A stretch of 64,000 nt of DNA from Actinomycetes bacterium (GTDB lineage: Bacteria; Actinomycetota; Acidimicrobiia; Acidimicrobiales; RAAP-2). This document shows positions 9,634-18,729 of this stretch, in pieces. Under the pieces are notes generated by a model. It had not been told where the DNA came from and made no database searches. It was given only the letters and a program-made list of their open reading frames with translations. The stretch lies in assembly GCA_021793395.1 (NCBI GenBank), contig JAJYSU010000002.1, positions 22,766 through 86,765 of the forward strand, written 5' to 3'. The translations under genes were made by a program, and so were the position numbers. Each line of letters starts with the position of its first letter. Position 1 is the first letter of the stretch.

Positions 9634-10005
9634 TCAGGCGTTGCGCAGTTGGCGCGCGACGGACGTGAGGTATTCGCGCAGTTCGTTGAAGCGCTCGGTG
9701 CTCAGGCGATCGCGCACCGAGTCCAGCGCGATGTCCATGGCCGCGATCCAGGCGTCACGCGCCGCCGGAGTGATCGTGAACGGTACGTGGCGCATTCGCA
9801 AACGCGGATGGCCCCTCTCGCGGCTATAGGTGGCCGGACCTCCCCAGTACTGAACGAGGAAGAGGGCGAGATTCCGCTTGGCGTCAGTGAGGTCCTCGGG
9901 ATACATGGGGCGAAGGAGGTCGTCTCGCGCGACCACCTCGTAGAAGGCGTCGACCAAGGAGTCGAAAAACGACGGACCCACCTCATCGTAGAGTGATTCC
10001 GCCAC
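9634..10005 (-). CDS. glbO: Group II truncated hemoglobin
   Basis: VAESLYDEVGPSFFDSLVDAFYEVVARDDLLRPMYPEDL...YWGGPATYSRERGHPRLRMRH. Confidence 0.88.
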   Translation of the reverse strand: MAESLYDEVGPSFFDSLVDAFYEVVARDDLLRPMYPEDLTDAKRNLALFLVQYWGGPATYSRERGHPRLRMRHVPFTITPAARDAWIAAMDIALDSVRDRLSTERFNELREYLTSVARQLRNA

Positions 10006-10059
10006 ACCTCTCAGAATACGGGGGCGTGCTCTAGACTCGTTCAAGCACCCCCCGGGGCG

Positions 10060-10132
<73 letters not shown>

Positions 10133-10220
10133 TCCACAGTTTCCCCGAAAAGCCAATGACGCCAAGGCTTCTAGTTTTCCGACCGTTGACCGCCAGGCAC
10201 CGCGAGTGTCCATTGTGGGG

Positions 10221-10256
10221 TGCCTTTTAGTGCCCGTTGGTGCCCACGTAGTGCCC
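10221..10256 (+). repeat. Four phased TGCCY motifs (starts at 10221, 10231, 10241, 10252), possible integrase arm-type sites
   Basis: ggTGCCTtttagTGCCCgttggTGCCCacgtagTGCCCaaaa, 10/10/11-bp spacing next to attL. Confidence 0.5.
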
Positions 10257-10654
10257 AAAAGGGACCAAACGTCAGCCAGTCGTCATTGGATTCACGTGCC
10301 GAGTGACGAAGAAGCCAGCAGTTTATTTCGTGCACCGACCCGATGCCCGGGACAGCAGTGAACAAGACGTAACTCCCTGCACACAAGGGCAGCGAGTTCG
10401 ACGTAGTCGCACCGTCCGCGTCAGCCCACGTACTTCATTCCTCCTCGCGATCGAGTTCTTGGCTCTCGCCTCGTCGAATCTCGATTACGCCATCGTTCAG
10501 GCGACCACGGCTACCTGTGCGCTCATCATCTACACGAACGGCGGACTCTCGTGGCACGCATGCGCTCCGTATCCAGTCGCCGCCAAGAGATCCTGCGACC
10601 GGGAACGCCTTCCTACATTGGATGCTGCCTCCCGACCGGCCACTCGCGAGCTGC

Positions 10655-11710
10655 TTACCCGCAGAGACCGAGAACCGCTTGCTCAACCGCGCTCTTCACC
10701 TCTTGGCCCATTTTCTCGAGACCCCGATGGGTGATGGGAATATTCGCTCCTCCCCAGCCACCCCAACGTTCCGAACGTGTGATGAGAACCGACTTCCTCC
10801 GGCTGAGGCGCACCAGCGTCACTGTCGCCGTTCCGAGGGCAAGTTCCACACTCGTCGATCCAGATGCGATGACTTCATCGGTGGCGGCACTGACGCAACC
10901 GTTGAGCCACGCCGGCAACTGCCGATGTAGTGAGTCGGCCGGCGAAACTTCCAACGCCTCGATACGAGGGTTGGAGAGCAGCTCGTCGATGAGACTTCTC
11001 GAACCCGCGACGTAGGTCCATGCCAGGTCAATCTCGCTGGCGACGCACCATGACCGATCAATCGGCCACCAGAGATTCGGCGACTGAAACCTCGACACGC
11101 TGAAACAGGTAGCGCCCACCACCGGTCCTTCAAACATCGCGTACGAACGCCATGGCAACTCGAAGACTGGCGTCTCACCAACTCGCCGCGGGAGTTCATC
11201 GGCGAGGAGCCCCTGCACACTCAATGTACCCCCATAACCCTCCCAGACGCCGAATAGACAGAGTCCCGTCGACCGGGCAGAGAGAACGCTCACCAGTTCA
11301 AGTGCGTCGGATCGCGATAGTGAGCCCTCTCGGGGGCCTTGGCCGGACCAGGGAGGCCCTGTAAGCGGTGGCACCTCGGGTAGTGCCACCTCATGCCACA
11401 GAATCGAGGCGTCGAGCGCGACGTCACTCCAGCGAGAGACGTCCGCCCATCGAATTGGTGGCTCACCGTCGCGCTCTTCCACAGGATGAAGCATCCGTGC
11501 GTACGCTTCGAAACCCGTGGGGACCCACGAAGTTACTACTGCATCCCGTGGCGACCGGAGACGCTCACGGAGCCACGCGAAGCGCGAGAGTCCATCATCT
11601 GACAAGTCCAGATTGGAAAGCCGCACGCTCGTATACTGGCACAGCCGCCATTCGATTCGTTCCAGTTGACGCCGTCGAATCGTGCCACAATGCACGTCAG
11701 CCCACCGCAC
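10655..11710 (-). CDS. Hypothetical protein of unassigned actinobacterial family; start uncertain
   Basis: 351 aa uninterrupted ORF, protein-like composition (SPRDAVVTSWVPTGFEAYARMLHPVE; WPIDRSWCVASEIDLAWTYVAGS). Confidence 0.7.
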   Translation of the reverse strand: MRWADVHCGTIRRRQLERIEWRLCQYTSVRLSNLDLSDDGLSRFAWLRERLRSPRDAVVTSWVPTGFEAYARMLHPVEERDGEPPIRWADVSRWSDVALDASILWHEVALPEVPPLTGPPWSGQGPREGSLSRSDALELVSVLSARSTGLCLFGVWEGYGGTLSVQGLLADELPRRVGETPVFELPWRSYAMFEGPVVGATCFSVSRFQSPNLWWPIDRSWCVASEIDLAWTYVAGSRSLIDELLSNPRIEALEVSPADSLHRQLPAWLNGCVSAATDEVIASGSTSVELALGTATVTLVRLSRRKSVLITRSERWGGWGGANIPITHRGLEKMGQEVKSAVEQAVLGLCG

Positions 11711-11754
11711 TCACACGCATTGGAGTATGACAACCTTGTCTGACCAGAGCCTGG

Positions 11755-12201
11755 TCAGTGTGTTTTGAGGAACGCCTCAATCGCTGGAACGAATATGGTC
11801 ACCTTCTGAGAGAGGATGGCGTGACCGGCGTCGGGGAAGAGGAAGAGGAAGAGCATGAGTTGTGCTTTCGGAATAGGGGAGGCGAGCCGGTAAGCGTTGA
11901 CGGCTGGATCGAGGCGGTCAACAGTGCCGTCGGCGACGAGCGTGGACACGTCGATATTTGAGGTTTTGCCCCCGGCCGAGTCGCGGCCGGCGAACCACTC
12001 ATCGTCCACGTACTTTTGGTCCGTGACCACGGCCGAAGGCGCCGACGACGACGCATCGTAGTTCCCGGTGACGATTCCGAAGGCCTCCTTCGCTGCGGTT
12101 TGGTTAGGCGGGAAGGGGGCTGACAGCACCTTGGTCGAGTTCGTGCTCTTCAAATCATTGATCCCCCTTCGGCAAACTCGGGACCCGATGGGGCGCGGCA
12201 A
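11755..12201 (-). pseudogene. C-terminal fragment of alpha/beta hydrolase
   Basis: FPPNQTAAKEAFG...WFAGRDSAGGKTSNIDVSTLVADGTVDRLDP...LFPDAGHAILSQ; N-terminal half absent. Confidence 0.7.
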
Positions 12202-12238
12202 ATAGGTGCCGGTTCACGTCGGGCCTTCGACATAGTTT

Positions 12239-13168
12239 CTATTTGCTGGCCGACTTCATGAACCGGTTGAGTAAGTAGACCTCAGTGCCAGCGAGCCCCA
12301 CAGAAAAGAAGAGCGTGATTCGGTCAGCTTCGGGTCGAGTGACTTCACCGGCGCGCACGGCACCAAGGGAGACAAGCCGATCCCGCTAGGGTGTTCCGAT
12401 CAAAATATTGGGGGGATCGTAGGCATCGATCTGCGCAAGAGAGTCGGTGACAATCATTGCTGCGACTGCGGGGAGGTCCAGTCCGAACTCCGCTCGCCCC
12501 TGTTGTTTGGGCCCGAGAGTGGTGACATAGGCACCAGACTCCAGCCAATCGGCGTCGATCACCGGTGTCGGGCTGCTGGTGGCGAGGATCACGATGTCTG
12601 CGCCGCTGACGGCAGTCCGGGCGGATGACGCGCTGCGGCATTCGGCACCGGTCAGAGCTTTTGCCCGCTCCACGAACGCGTCGCGTCGCGCTTGGTTTCG
12701 AGAATAGATTCTGACTTCGCTCAGGTTCCGCACTGCAGACAGGGCCCACAATTGGGTGGCCGCCTGGGTCCCGGTGCCAATGATGGCCGCCACTGTGGCC
12801 GTGGGCGAGGCCAGTGCATCAGCCGCGACCGCTCCGATGGCTCCCGTGCGGCGCGGTCCAAGCTCGTTGCCGACCGCAATCGCCCGGACGGTGCCAGTGG
12901 CCTCGTCATGGGCGACGACGACTTGCTCCCCGGGCTCTGCGGGGAACGTATCGTACGAGCGGTAACCAAACCACGATCCGCGAAGTTGTCCCGCGGTGAA
13001 CATGACTCGCCCGCCTCCGAGGTCAGCATGGGCGCGGGGCGGTGCGACAAGGTTGCCATGATGATGGTCGTCGATGGCCTCGCCCATCCACTGAACCGCG
13101 TCTTTTGCGTTCAACTGTGAACGAATCTCGTCGTCAGAAAAGATCACGGTCACTGTTTCATTATGCAA
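12239..13168 (-). pseudogene. Ornithine cyclodeaminase/mu-crystallin family gene interrupted by one in-frame TAG at 12386-12388
   Basis: GAIGAVAADALASPTATVAAIIGTGTQAATQ...; after TAG the same frame continues RDRLVSLGAVRAGEVTRPEADRITLFFSVGLAGTEVYLLNRFMKSASK*. Confidence 0.8.
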
Positions 13169-13555
13169 CGCGTACCACCTCTCAGCCGGATGCCCTCGTT
13201 TGCGCTGACATTGTCGTATGACGGGACCTTGATCGCTGGCCCGAAGATCGTTCTTGAGTGCATTCTTGGCTAAGAGGGGACCAAGATCTGAGTGTTTGAA
13301 CCTCTGGTCGTTCGCTTTGACGGACTCAGGTCTTCAATCTCCCATCAGGTGGCATTCGGCTTGCGTCGGGCCCCTGATCTAAACCCGGTTGTAATTACCA
13401 CGCCCCATCGGGTCCCGAGTTTGCCGAAGGTGCATTGATCACGGCGTGTGGGCTTCACGGTGCCGGTCCCCGGAATCGTCGTCAGCACAGAGGACCAGCA
13501 CACGCCGAACCGAAGAAGGTCGTCACTCAGTAATTAAATTGACAAAACTGTCCAA

Positions 13556-13903
13556 TCAAGGTTGACATGCTCCGCGACTGGTTGTTTCGAGGACAAATGC
13601 CACGCGGTCCGCGGTGACCGAGAGGCCCGTCTCCTCCAGCACTTCTCTTCGAGCCGCGGCGGCTGTGCCTTCGCCCAACTTCGGCGTTCCGCCCGGCAGC
13701 ACCCAATTGGTTTCGGCACTCTCGCGACGACAGAGGAGCACCGTGTCGTCGCGAAAGACGAGAGCGGAACACCGCATGTTTACCAACTCGCCGGTGTCGG
13801 GATGGCTCAGCAATATCTCCGAATCCTCGGCAACGCGTCTCCGCTGAGGTAACTTCATGACTCCGACCTCGCACTCACGGCTCGCCGCCGCTTGGCGTGC
13901 CAT
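13556..13903 (-). pseudogene. NUDIX hydrolase, C-terminally truncated
   Basis: Complete Nudix box GTPKLGEGTAAAARREVLEETGL; ORF stops at 115 aa shortly after the box. Confidence 0.65.
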
Positions 13904-14516
13904 CGCCGCATGAACGGAGAGCGTCCTCCGCGTCCTCGACGATTGATGCCGTACTCTTCGAGCCTGCGAAGGATGGTAGGTGTGGGCGAGCCTGTGAGGA
14001 GCTCAATGTGGAACATTGAGAGGCCGCACACGCTGTACAGATCAGTCAGAAGCCCTTTGGTCAACTCAACGGGCAATGGAAATCGCTGCCAGAGAGGACC
14101 GGCTTCGCGCATGAAGGGAACTCCGTGATGCACGAGAACCCGCGACACCTCAGTGTCTTCGTAGAGAGCATCCATGAGGACGATGTCAAGTGCCTCCGAC
14201 GGTCGGTGAGATCCGCCCGCGCGCACCGGGAGCCCCCCGAGTGTGCGGACCGCAGCACAATCTTCCCGGACATGCCAAGCTCCTCACCCACCGACGCGGC
14301 GGGCCACTCCTTTTCAATGTAGAGGCGACGAAGTTCTTCGGGATCGACATCGCCTCGATCACAGCGATTGAACTGACCGCGCGGCCGCGTCTCGATCCCC
14401 CACAGTTTCAGTCTGCTCCTCACCAGGCGATCGGAAATGCCCAAGCCCTTGCCGATCTCAACCGAGCTCATCTGACAGTTGATGTAGAGGTAGCGGAGCA
14501 ATTCCTCACCTATCAT
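13855..14516 (-). pseudogene. Multi-HTH DNA-binding protein, frameshifted at a C6/G6 tract (14233-14238)
   Basis: N part ELLRYLYINCQMSSVEIGKGLGISDRLVRSRLKLWGIETR...ELRRLYIEKEWPAASVGEELGMSG; C part in another frame ...LPVRAGGSHRPSEALDIVLMDALYED...LLTDLYSVCGLSMFHIELLTGSPTPTILRRLEEYGI. Adding one G restores a 220-aa ORF. Confidence 0.7.
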
Positions 14517-14721
14517 CCTCTTAACCTTCAGTGGTCAACGGCGACCCGCACCGGTTGCCTTCTTCAAGTGGGGTGCCTTGCCCGCCGCCCAGATAAGACA
14601 CTCTGCATTCGCAGTCGCCGTCCGGTCGCAGGCAGGGCATGGAGTGCAGCTTCCTCGTACCCGTCGCAACCCTTGGGATCTCGTCAGGGACCGGCGAGTT
14701 CGATACGAGGTAGTGGCTTAG

Positions 14722-15234
14722 CTATTGACCCCGGTCGTGCCTGCTTACGAAGCGCCATTGGATCTCGCTATCGACTTCACTGGAACGATTGAAGCCGACC
14801 CGCTCAAGTGTGCGGATGGATGGCAGATTGTTGGGGTCGCAGCTGGCTTCTATGGACCGAACAGTCGGCTGGGCCAGTGCCCATTCGACAAGTGCTCTTG
14901 CCGCCTCTGTGGCATAGCCGTGACGGCGCCGATCTGGGATTACGCTGTACCCGATTTCGATTGTACCCGCACCATCTGGCGGTCCCTTGAAACCGATATC
15001 GCCGACAACAGCTCGACTCGCGCTGTCGATCATCACCCAAACGCCGAAGGGTTCCGCCGCGGGAGACACGGGCGGTCGTAAACGAAGCACACCGAGAAGA
15101 TTCGGCTCCGGCCACGTTGGCAGCAGCGTCGCACCGAGGACGATGCCCGCTTTATCCCTGTCCTCAGACAACAACACAGCTGCATTTGCAGGCAGCGGCT
15201 TCAGTTCAAGTCGCTCAGTCGTTAGGCTCGGCAT
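14722..15234 (-). CDS. GNAT family N-acetyltransferase (RimJ/RimL-like)
   Basis: TTERLELKPLP...IEIGYSVIPDRRRHGYATEAARALVEWAL...NNLPSIRTLERVGF. Confidence 0.85.
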   Translation of the reverse strand: MPSLTTERLELKPLPANAAVLLSEDRDKAGIVLGATLLPTWPEPNLLGVLRLRPPVSPAAEPFGVWVMIDSASRAVVGDIGFKGPPDGAGTIEIGYSVIPDRRRHGYATEAARALVEWALAQPTVRSIEASCDPNNLPSIRTLERVGFNRSSEVDSEIQWRFVSRHDRGQ

Positions 15235-15611
15235 TTCACGACCCTACTGCCATGTCGCAAGCGCAGTACAGGGTATTCGGTGCGAGCCCAGTCGCCTGTG
15301 GCAAGCGCCGAGTCGGCGTTCTGCTTGGCGGCTGGCCGGGACCGCTGGCGCGACGTCGGCGGCGAGAGTCGGCCACACGACGCCGATGTCTGCGCTCGGC
15401 GCGGCCACCGCCGTCGGCGTGCGCGCTCTGGCGGAGCCACGAACGGAACCGAGCCGTACCGTCCCGGCGGCCCGTCGGCATGGGGAACCTGAGGGAGCCG
15501 CGAGGTGGTCCTGTCGCTCTCAGAGTGGCACGGACGTGGCACGGCAGCCTCTCTGAACTTCCAGATTAGGGGCTCTGACGTGCCCTGATTCGTTCCTGCG
15601 GGAGGACACGA

Positions 15612-15660
15612 CTCCAGCCTTCCAAGCTGGCCATGCGGGACCGATTCCCGTCACCCGCTC
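15612..15660 (+). repeat. attR-like direct repeat of the tRNA-Gly 3' end (non-functional partial tRNA)
   Basis: CTCCAGCCTTCCAAGCTGGCCATGCGGGACCGATTCCCGTCACCCGCTC; differs from 10084-10132 only by TT to AC. Confidence 0.85.
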
Positions 15661-15788
15661 CACCCCACGTCTCCCCCCGACCGCGCCACTACGGCACGTC
15701 GCCCGCCGACAATGCCCCTTCGCGACGCACGGGACGCGCTCGGCGTGGCGTGCGGCGACGAGACGCTCAGGGCCGACAAAACATGTCG

Positions 15789-16307
15789 TCAGGGAACGTC
15801 ACGCTGATACGCGACGAGCATCACTCCGGCCTGAGGTGAACGGTCGCGCGAGGGGTCGCGCGTGAATCCCAATTGCTCGTAGAGCGCGTGAGCTGCGGTC
15901 ATAGCGGTAGCGCTCACCAGAACGAGCCGTCGGCACCCCAGGTTCACACTGCGACTCAGACAATCGAGGACCAGGAGTCGACCCACGCCGTGGCGTCGCG
16001 CGCGCGGCACGACGGCGAGCATTCGCAGAACCGCCTCACCCGAATGCGCCCCCTCGGACCAGCGCGCGGACGCGCGCCACGTGAACAGCGACGCCGTCCC
16101 GAGAAGATCACCAGATGCACGCTCTCGTGCGACGAGGAGAAGCCCCGCCTCGGCGCGCGCGCTCGCGTCGCGCAACTCATCCACGTACCCGCCACTCGCG
16201 AACCCGTCGACCACGTACGCGTCGGCCGTAAGTTGGCCTACCTTCTCGAACTCGTCCGGGCGCGCGAGCCCAATCTCAGCGTCGCCACTGCCTACGAAGT
16301 CGACCAC
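15789..16307 (-). CDS. GNAT family N-acetyltransferase
   Basis: AVLRMLAVVPRARRHGVGRLLVLDCL...ALYEQLGFTRD. Confidence 0.82.
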   Translation of the reverse strand: MVDFVGSGDAEIGLARPDEFEKVGQLTADAYVVDGFASGGYVDELRDASARAEAGLLLVARERASGDLLGTASLFTWRASARWSEGAHSGEAVLRMLAVVPRARRHGVGRLLVLDCLSRSVNLGCRRLVLVSATAMTAAHALYEQLGFTRDPSRDRSPQAGVMLVAYQRDVP

Positions 16308-16314
16308 GTCCTCA

Positions 16315-16417
16315 CTCTAGAGAGCCACACGAGACCGAGCGAAACGCGGACCGTGAGCCGGGACGCGCTCCACTGTCGAGATTCTGAGTGCTGCGAACCA
16401 ACGACGGTCTCGACGGG
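16315..16417 (+). repeat. 103-bp direct repeat, copy 1
   Basis: 98/103 identical to 18730-18832, offset 2415 bp. Confidence 0.85.
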
Positions 16418-16613
16418 CGGCATCGCTAGAGCTGCTCGATCCGAGCCCGGGCCGCCACGGCTTCCGTTCGGCGCGAGTAACAGACCAGAGGTCGAGCAGG
16501 GCGTAAAGGGGAGTGGGAAGTACGCAGCGTCAGATCACGCCAGGGACGCCGAATCGGTTGAAGGGGATCAGCCGAGTACTGCGAAGCCAGTCAATGTGCT
16601 ACAGTTGACGCAT

Positions 16614-16877
16614 ATGGAGACGATAGGAGTTCGCGAACTTCAGCAGCACGCTTCCGCGGCGCTACGGCGAGTAGCGCGTGGCGAAACTCTCGGAGTAACC
16701 GATCGGGGGCGTTTGGTGGCCGTCCTTAGTGCTCCGTCGACCGCGACCGGTACGTCAGGGTTGCTCGCCTCGGGACGAGTTCAACTCGCCCGTCGCCGTT
16801 CGCCCGATTTGCCCGCGCCAATTCGGGCCACTCGGAGCACGTCGGAGGTGCTCAACGAGTTACGAGACGAACGCTAA
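16614..16877 (+). CDS. Type II antitoxin, Phd/YefM family
   Basis: METIGVRELQQHASAALRRVARGETLGVTDRGRLVAVLSA, 87 aa, immediately upstream of a PIN toxin. Confidence 0.87.
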   Translation: METIGVRELQQHASAALRRVARGETLGVTDRGRLVAVLSAPSTATGTSGLLASGRVQLARRRSPDLPAPIRATRSTSEVLNELRDER

Positions 16878-16884
16878 TACTCGC

Positions 16885-17271
16885 GTGGTGTGGTACCTCG
16901 ATACGTCGGCCTTTCTCAAGTTGTTCGTCACCGAAAACGAGTCATCGGCGATGCGACGTTGGTTCTCATCTCACGATGCCGTCTGGTCGTCCCAGCTGCT
17001 CCACACGGAGTCCCTTCGGTCGGGCGCCCGCCTCGGGATCAACCGGGACGTTATAGAAGACGCGTTGGAATCTGTCTCGATGGTCTTGCCCAGCGTGGCG
17101 ACCTTCTTCACCGCTGGTCGACTGTCGCCGACATCGCTGCGATCGCTCGATGCGTTGCATTTAGCAACCGCGATGGAACTTGGTGATGACCTCGAAGGTA
17201 TGGTCGCGTATGACGATCATCTCATCGATGCAGCACGGGCGGCGTCCATCCACGTGATCACACCGACGTAA
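16885..17271 (+). CDS. PIN domain toxin (VapC-like)
   Basis: VVWYLDTSAFLKLFVTENES...LRSLDALHLATAMELG...MVAYDDHLIDAA. Confidence 0.88.
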   Translation: MVWYLDTSAFLKLFVTENESSAMRRWFSSHDAVWSSQLLHTESLRSGARLGINRDVIEDALESVSMVLPSVATFFTAGRLSPTSLRSLDALHLATAMELGDDLEGMVAYDDHLIDAARAASIHVITPT

Positions 17272-17327
17272 GCCGATACGGGTTACGCGAACATCCACTC
17301 GGCTCGTTGGCGTCCCTTCACGTCTCG

Positions 17328-17790
17328 GCTCGACAGACCAACCTCACCGACGCCGAGTGGTTGGCGACATCGCCGCGCACGGCATGGTGCACCCGAACGT
17401 CGTACCGCCACCCGAGATCCGTGAACTGCGCGAACGGGTCCGTTACCGCACGACCTAAGTCCAGGCGCGCGCCAGGAGCTTCAGCGCCTGGAGACGGTGC
17501 CCCAAGACGCCGGTATCACAGTGGCCCTGGCCCCGGCCGCGTCGGGGGTATGGAGCGTATCGTCGCGCGCCATGATCGAAGCGATGATCAACCGCGAGCG
17601 AGACCCCAGGTCGTGGCCACGATGGCCACGTCACGGCCGCGTGCGAAGATCTCCGAACTCGAGGAGGCCTTGAGTGGGCCCTACGGTTCACCCCACGCCA
17701 CGGTCGCTCGCCAGATGATCGAACCCGTCAACTTCCTCGATCGCTCGAGTGCGACGCTGAGTGCGGGCATCACCGAGCCGCTTACCCTCA
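17328..17790 (+). pseudogene. IS110-family transposase relic, multiply frameshifted
   Basis: Across frames: RQTNLTDAEWLA / AAHGMVHPNVVPPPEIRELRERVRYRTT* / ELQRLETVPQDAGITVA / RAMIEAMINRERDP / RAKISELEEALSGPYGSPHATVARQMIEPVNFLDRSSATLSAGITEPL. Confidence 0.8.
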
Positions 17791-18364
17791 TTGTGAGGTC
17801 GGAGGCCAGCTGATACCGAAGTTCACGACGCTGCGCCCCACCCCCGTATCGAAGCAGACGTCACGGAGTTGGCGGGGAATCCAATGGAAGGTGCCAATGG
17901 GGCCGGCGTAGCCCTGCACGATGAGCCCGGTCGCCGTGGCCGGGTGACAGCCCCTCGGTGTCAGTCCCGCCACGGGCGTGAGAACCACGAAGAGGGCTTC
18001 GAGCTTTTGATGGCGAGCGATGACGAGTCGTCGGGGCTTGTCGGCGCCGGATGGAATCGACACGTCGTGCGTCGAGAGAATGGAGAGATTCGTGACGTCC
18101 GTCGTGTTTCGCACCGCGCGAACATCGGGCGCGCCCATCAACAGGTGACAGGTGGCTCCCGTGTCGTAGAAGTACAGCGACGAGCTCGTAGGCACGCACC
18201 TGGTGAAGTCCCGTCGTCGTCCTCACCCCGTAGGTCGCATTGGTCAGGGTCTTACCCGCTGTCACCGTAATCTGTGACGCCCCGCACGCGGGATGCGACG
18301 TCGCGGTGTGGGCAGTAGCTGACGCCGCCGCTGAGCACCCTGCAAGCAGTAGTGGCGTCAACAC
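17788..18364 (-). pseudogene. Secreted lipoprotein (DUF4232-like), frameshifted
   Basis: LTPLLLAGC lipobox, PACGASQITVTAGKT in one frame; RCVPTSSSLYFYDTGATCHLLMGAPDVRAV... in another. Confidence 0.55.
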
Positions 18365-18568
18365 AACGAGCGCGAATGCTGTCGTGTTCCCGCGAACTCA
18401 CCACCGTACAGACGTCGTCATCGTTCATCTTCGGTCAGCCCCGAAGGCCGCACGACCTTGTCGTTCACCGCACAGGCGCAGGCGTCGAGCGCAGGCATCA
18501 CCAAGCTCCGAGGATGCCCGACGTCGTCTCGCGTATTCGCCAAGATTGTAGCGTAAACCTCGCCCGTT

Positions 18569-18590
18569 ATTAAGCCGAATTCGGCTTAAT
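18569..18590. repeat. 22-bp perfect palindrome ATTAAGCCGAATTCGGCTTAAT
   Basis: Sequence equals its own reverse complement. Confidence 0.9.
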
Positions 18591-18729
18591 CAATGTGTCG
18601 GACCTTGCGCACACACCAACTGCCTGGTCTGCTGGATACGCAATCTCGGCGGTCGGAAAGAGATGAATCGGCGATTTAGACTCCCATTAGTTTACAAAGA
18701 CCACAATCTCCGCTCAACGCCGAACCTGA

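Larger units (their letters stand above)
10133..15660. mobile_element. Decayed tRNA-Gly-integrated genomic island, no integrase recognised
   Basis: Bounded by tRNA 3'-end duplication; interrupted and truncated genes inside. Confidence 0.75.

Noticed and set aside
15237-15611. Possible integrase remnant near attR
   Set aside because: I searched all frames for tyrosine recombinase-like motifs (HxLRHT..., LGHSS) by eye and found none.
16315-16417. 103-bp repeat as a tRNA-derived att site
   Set aside because: No cloverleaf or T-loop GTTCGA-type consensus is visible in the repeat.
15873-16613. N-terminal 247 residues of the 334-aa ORF 15873-16877
   Set aside because: Antisense to the GNAT gene and across the 103-bp repeat; the real antitoxin begins at ATG 16614.
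16885-17271. Calling the pair a canonical VapBC system
   Set aside because: The toxin is PIN-domain, but the antitoxin is Phd/YefM-like rather than a VapB AbrB- or RHH-type, so I left the gene symbols blank.
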